Assembly (NCBI GenBank): GCA_040882645.1
Contig: JBBEAX010000014.1
Span: forward strand, 1 to 7,408
Reading direction: 5' to 3'
Length of the DNA stretch: 7,408 nt
From: JAUYIV01 sp040882645
Lineage (GTDB): Bacteria; Actinomycetota; Acidimicrobiia; Spongiisociales; UBA11373
The notes beneath the pieces are model-generated. The model had not been told where the DNA came from and ran no database searches. It was given only the letters and a program-made list of their open reading frames with translations. Shown here in pieces: positions 7,055 through 7,408 of the stretch (the stretch's first letter is position 1; every line of letters starts with the position of its first letter). Made by a program: the position numbers and the translations under genes.

Positions 7055-7084
7055 GTACTAGAACCTGAGCCATACCGTATCAAT
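7055..7084 (-). promoter_or_regulatory. Candidate dnaK promoter with overlapping HAIR-like operator
   Basis: On the minus strand, TTGATA (7083-7078) is followed after 17 bp by TAGTAC (7060-7055), a weak -35/-10 pair that would give a leader of about 70 nt before dnaK. The same place holds ATTGATA-N7-GCTCAGG (7084-7064), which matches the HspR operator consensus CTTGAGT-N7-ACTCAAG at 9 of 14 positions. The cores TTGA and TCA are 11 bp apart, as in the consensus. HspR being encoded in the operon makes such an operator expected. The match is degenerate and could be chance. The leader also has a short inverted repeat, CTAA-N6-TTAG, at 7032-7045. Confidence 0.4.
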
Positions 7085-7090
7085 TCCCGT

Positions 7091-7408
7091 TTTCCTCCCC
7101 CGCAGAGGGAAATGGCGAGCGAAGCGAGACGGAGCGGCCGTGCGGCGGTCTGACGACTTTCCTCCCCCCCCCCGCAGGGGGAGGTGAAGAGCGAAGCGAG
7201 ACGGAGCGGCCGTGCGGCGGTCTGACGCGTTTCCTCCCCCGTAGGGGGAGGTGGCGAGCGAAGCGAGACGGAGGGGCCGTGCGGCGGCATGACGCGTTTC
7301 CTCCCCCGTAGGGGGAGGTGGCGAGCGAAGCGAGACGGAGGGGCCGCACCCCGTTTCCTCCCCCGTAGGGGGAGGTGGCGAGCGAAGCGAGACGGAGGGG
7401 CCGTGCGG
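7091..7408. repeat. Tandem array of about 67-bp palindromic GC-rich repeats, continuing past the window edge
   Basis: Five units start at 7091, 7158, 7230, 7297 and 7354, with lengths 67, 72, 67, 57 and at least 55 bp (the last is cut by the window). Each has TTTCCT, a palindrome (perfect in units 3-5: CCTCCCCC-GTA-GGGGGAGG), a GCGAGCGAAGCGAGACGGAG segment, a GGCCGTGCGGCGG segment and a TCTGACGAC or ATGACGCG joint. Unit 1 is most diverged (right arm GAGGGAAA). Unit 2 has an expanded run of C. Unit 4 lacks part of the joint. Units 3-5 are nearly identical, which suggests recent duplication. No gene with a plausible product is seen here. Short open frames across it are translations of the repeat. 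The array begins 113 bp upstream of the dnaK start, immediately beyond the candidate promoter. Confidence 0.9.

Noticed and set aside
7041..7060. CIRCE element (HrcA operator) upstream of dnaK
   Set aside because: TTAGT...ACTA is visible, but the arms do not match TTAGCACTC-N9-GAGTGCTAA, and CIRCE is not expected where hspR is in the operon.
7042..7349. Two short minus-strand open frames rich in R, P, S and G
   Set aside because: They are translations of the tandem repeat, with repeated phrases such as RPLRLASL. They have no start context or independent support.
7091..7408. CRISPR array
   Set aside because: The units are contiguous repeats of about 67 bp with no unique spacers, internal palindromes are too long and GC-rich, and no cas gene is present.

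Overview
The window looks like chromosomal DNA of a high-GC actinobacterium. Three things point that way: a dnaK-grpE-dnaJ operon ending in hspR, a DnaK with actinobacterial signatures (for example VPAHFGDAQRQATKEAG and the Asp/Glu-rich acidic tail), and lipoproteins with long Thr-rich spacers. An uncultured lineage near the Acidimicrobiia is a reasonable guess, but it cannot be settled from this sequence.

Layout. Positions 1-1390 (minus strand) hold the N-terminal 463 codons of the ClpB disaggregase, which runs off the left edge. Positions 1504-3277 (plus strand) hold a three-gene cell-envelope block: the mechanosensitive channel mscL, a small lipoprotein of unknown function, and a Thr-rich lipoprotein with a type-1 copper (cupredoxin) domain. 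Positions 3302-6978 (minus strand) hold the heat-shock operon dnaK-grpE-dnaJ-hspR in that transcription order, with 4-nt overlap or 3-nt gaps between genes. The envelope block is divergent from clpB and convergent with hspR. Positions 6979-7408 contain the dnaK promoter region and a tandem array of about 67-bp GC-rich palindromic repeats that continues past the right edge.

How it works together. DnaK, DnaJ and GrpE form the Hsp70 folding machine, and ClpB is its disaggregase partner. HspR is the expected feedback repressor, which in known actinobacteria uses DnaK as co-repressor on HAIR operators. A degenerate HAIR-like box overlaps a possible -35 element upstream of dnaK; none was seen upstream of clpB. 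The DnaJ lacks the zinc-finger domain that operon-encoded actinobacterial DnaJ usually carries.

The parts not explained by ordinary genes are two unrelated repeat families in the intergenic DNA. One is a heptamer family (TCTTGGY and its inverted counterpart CAAGARY) that flanks mscL on both sides and forms a long hairpin after it. The other is a palindromic repeat family, present as a five-unit array upstream of dnaK and as one decayed copy between the two lipoprotein genes. No CRISPR, phage, transposase, rRNA or tRNA gene was found. The coding content is mainly housekeeping, and I do not see a clear new multi-gene system.
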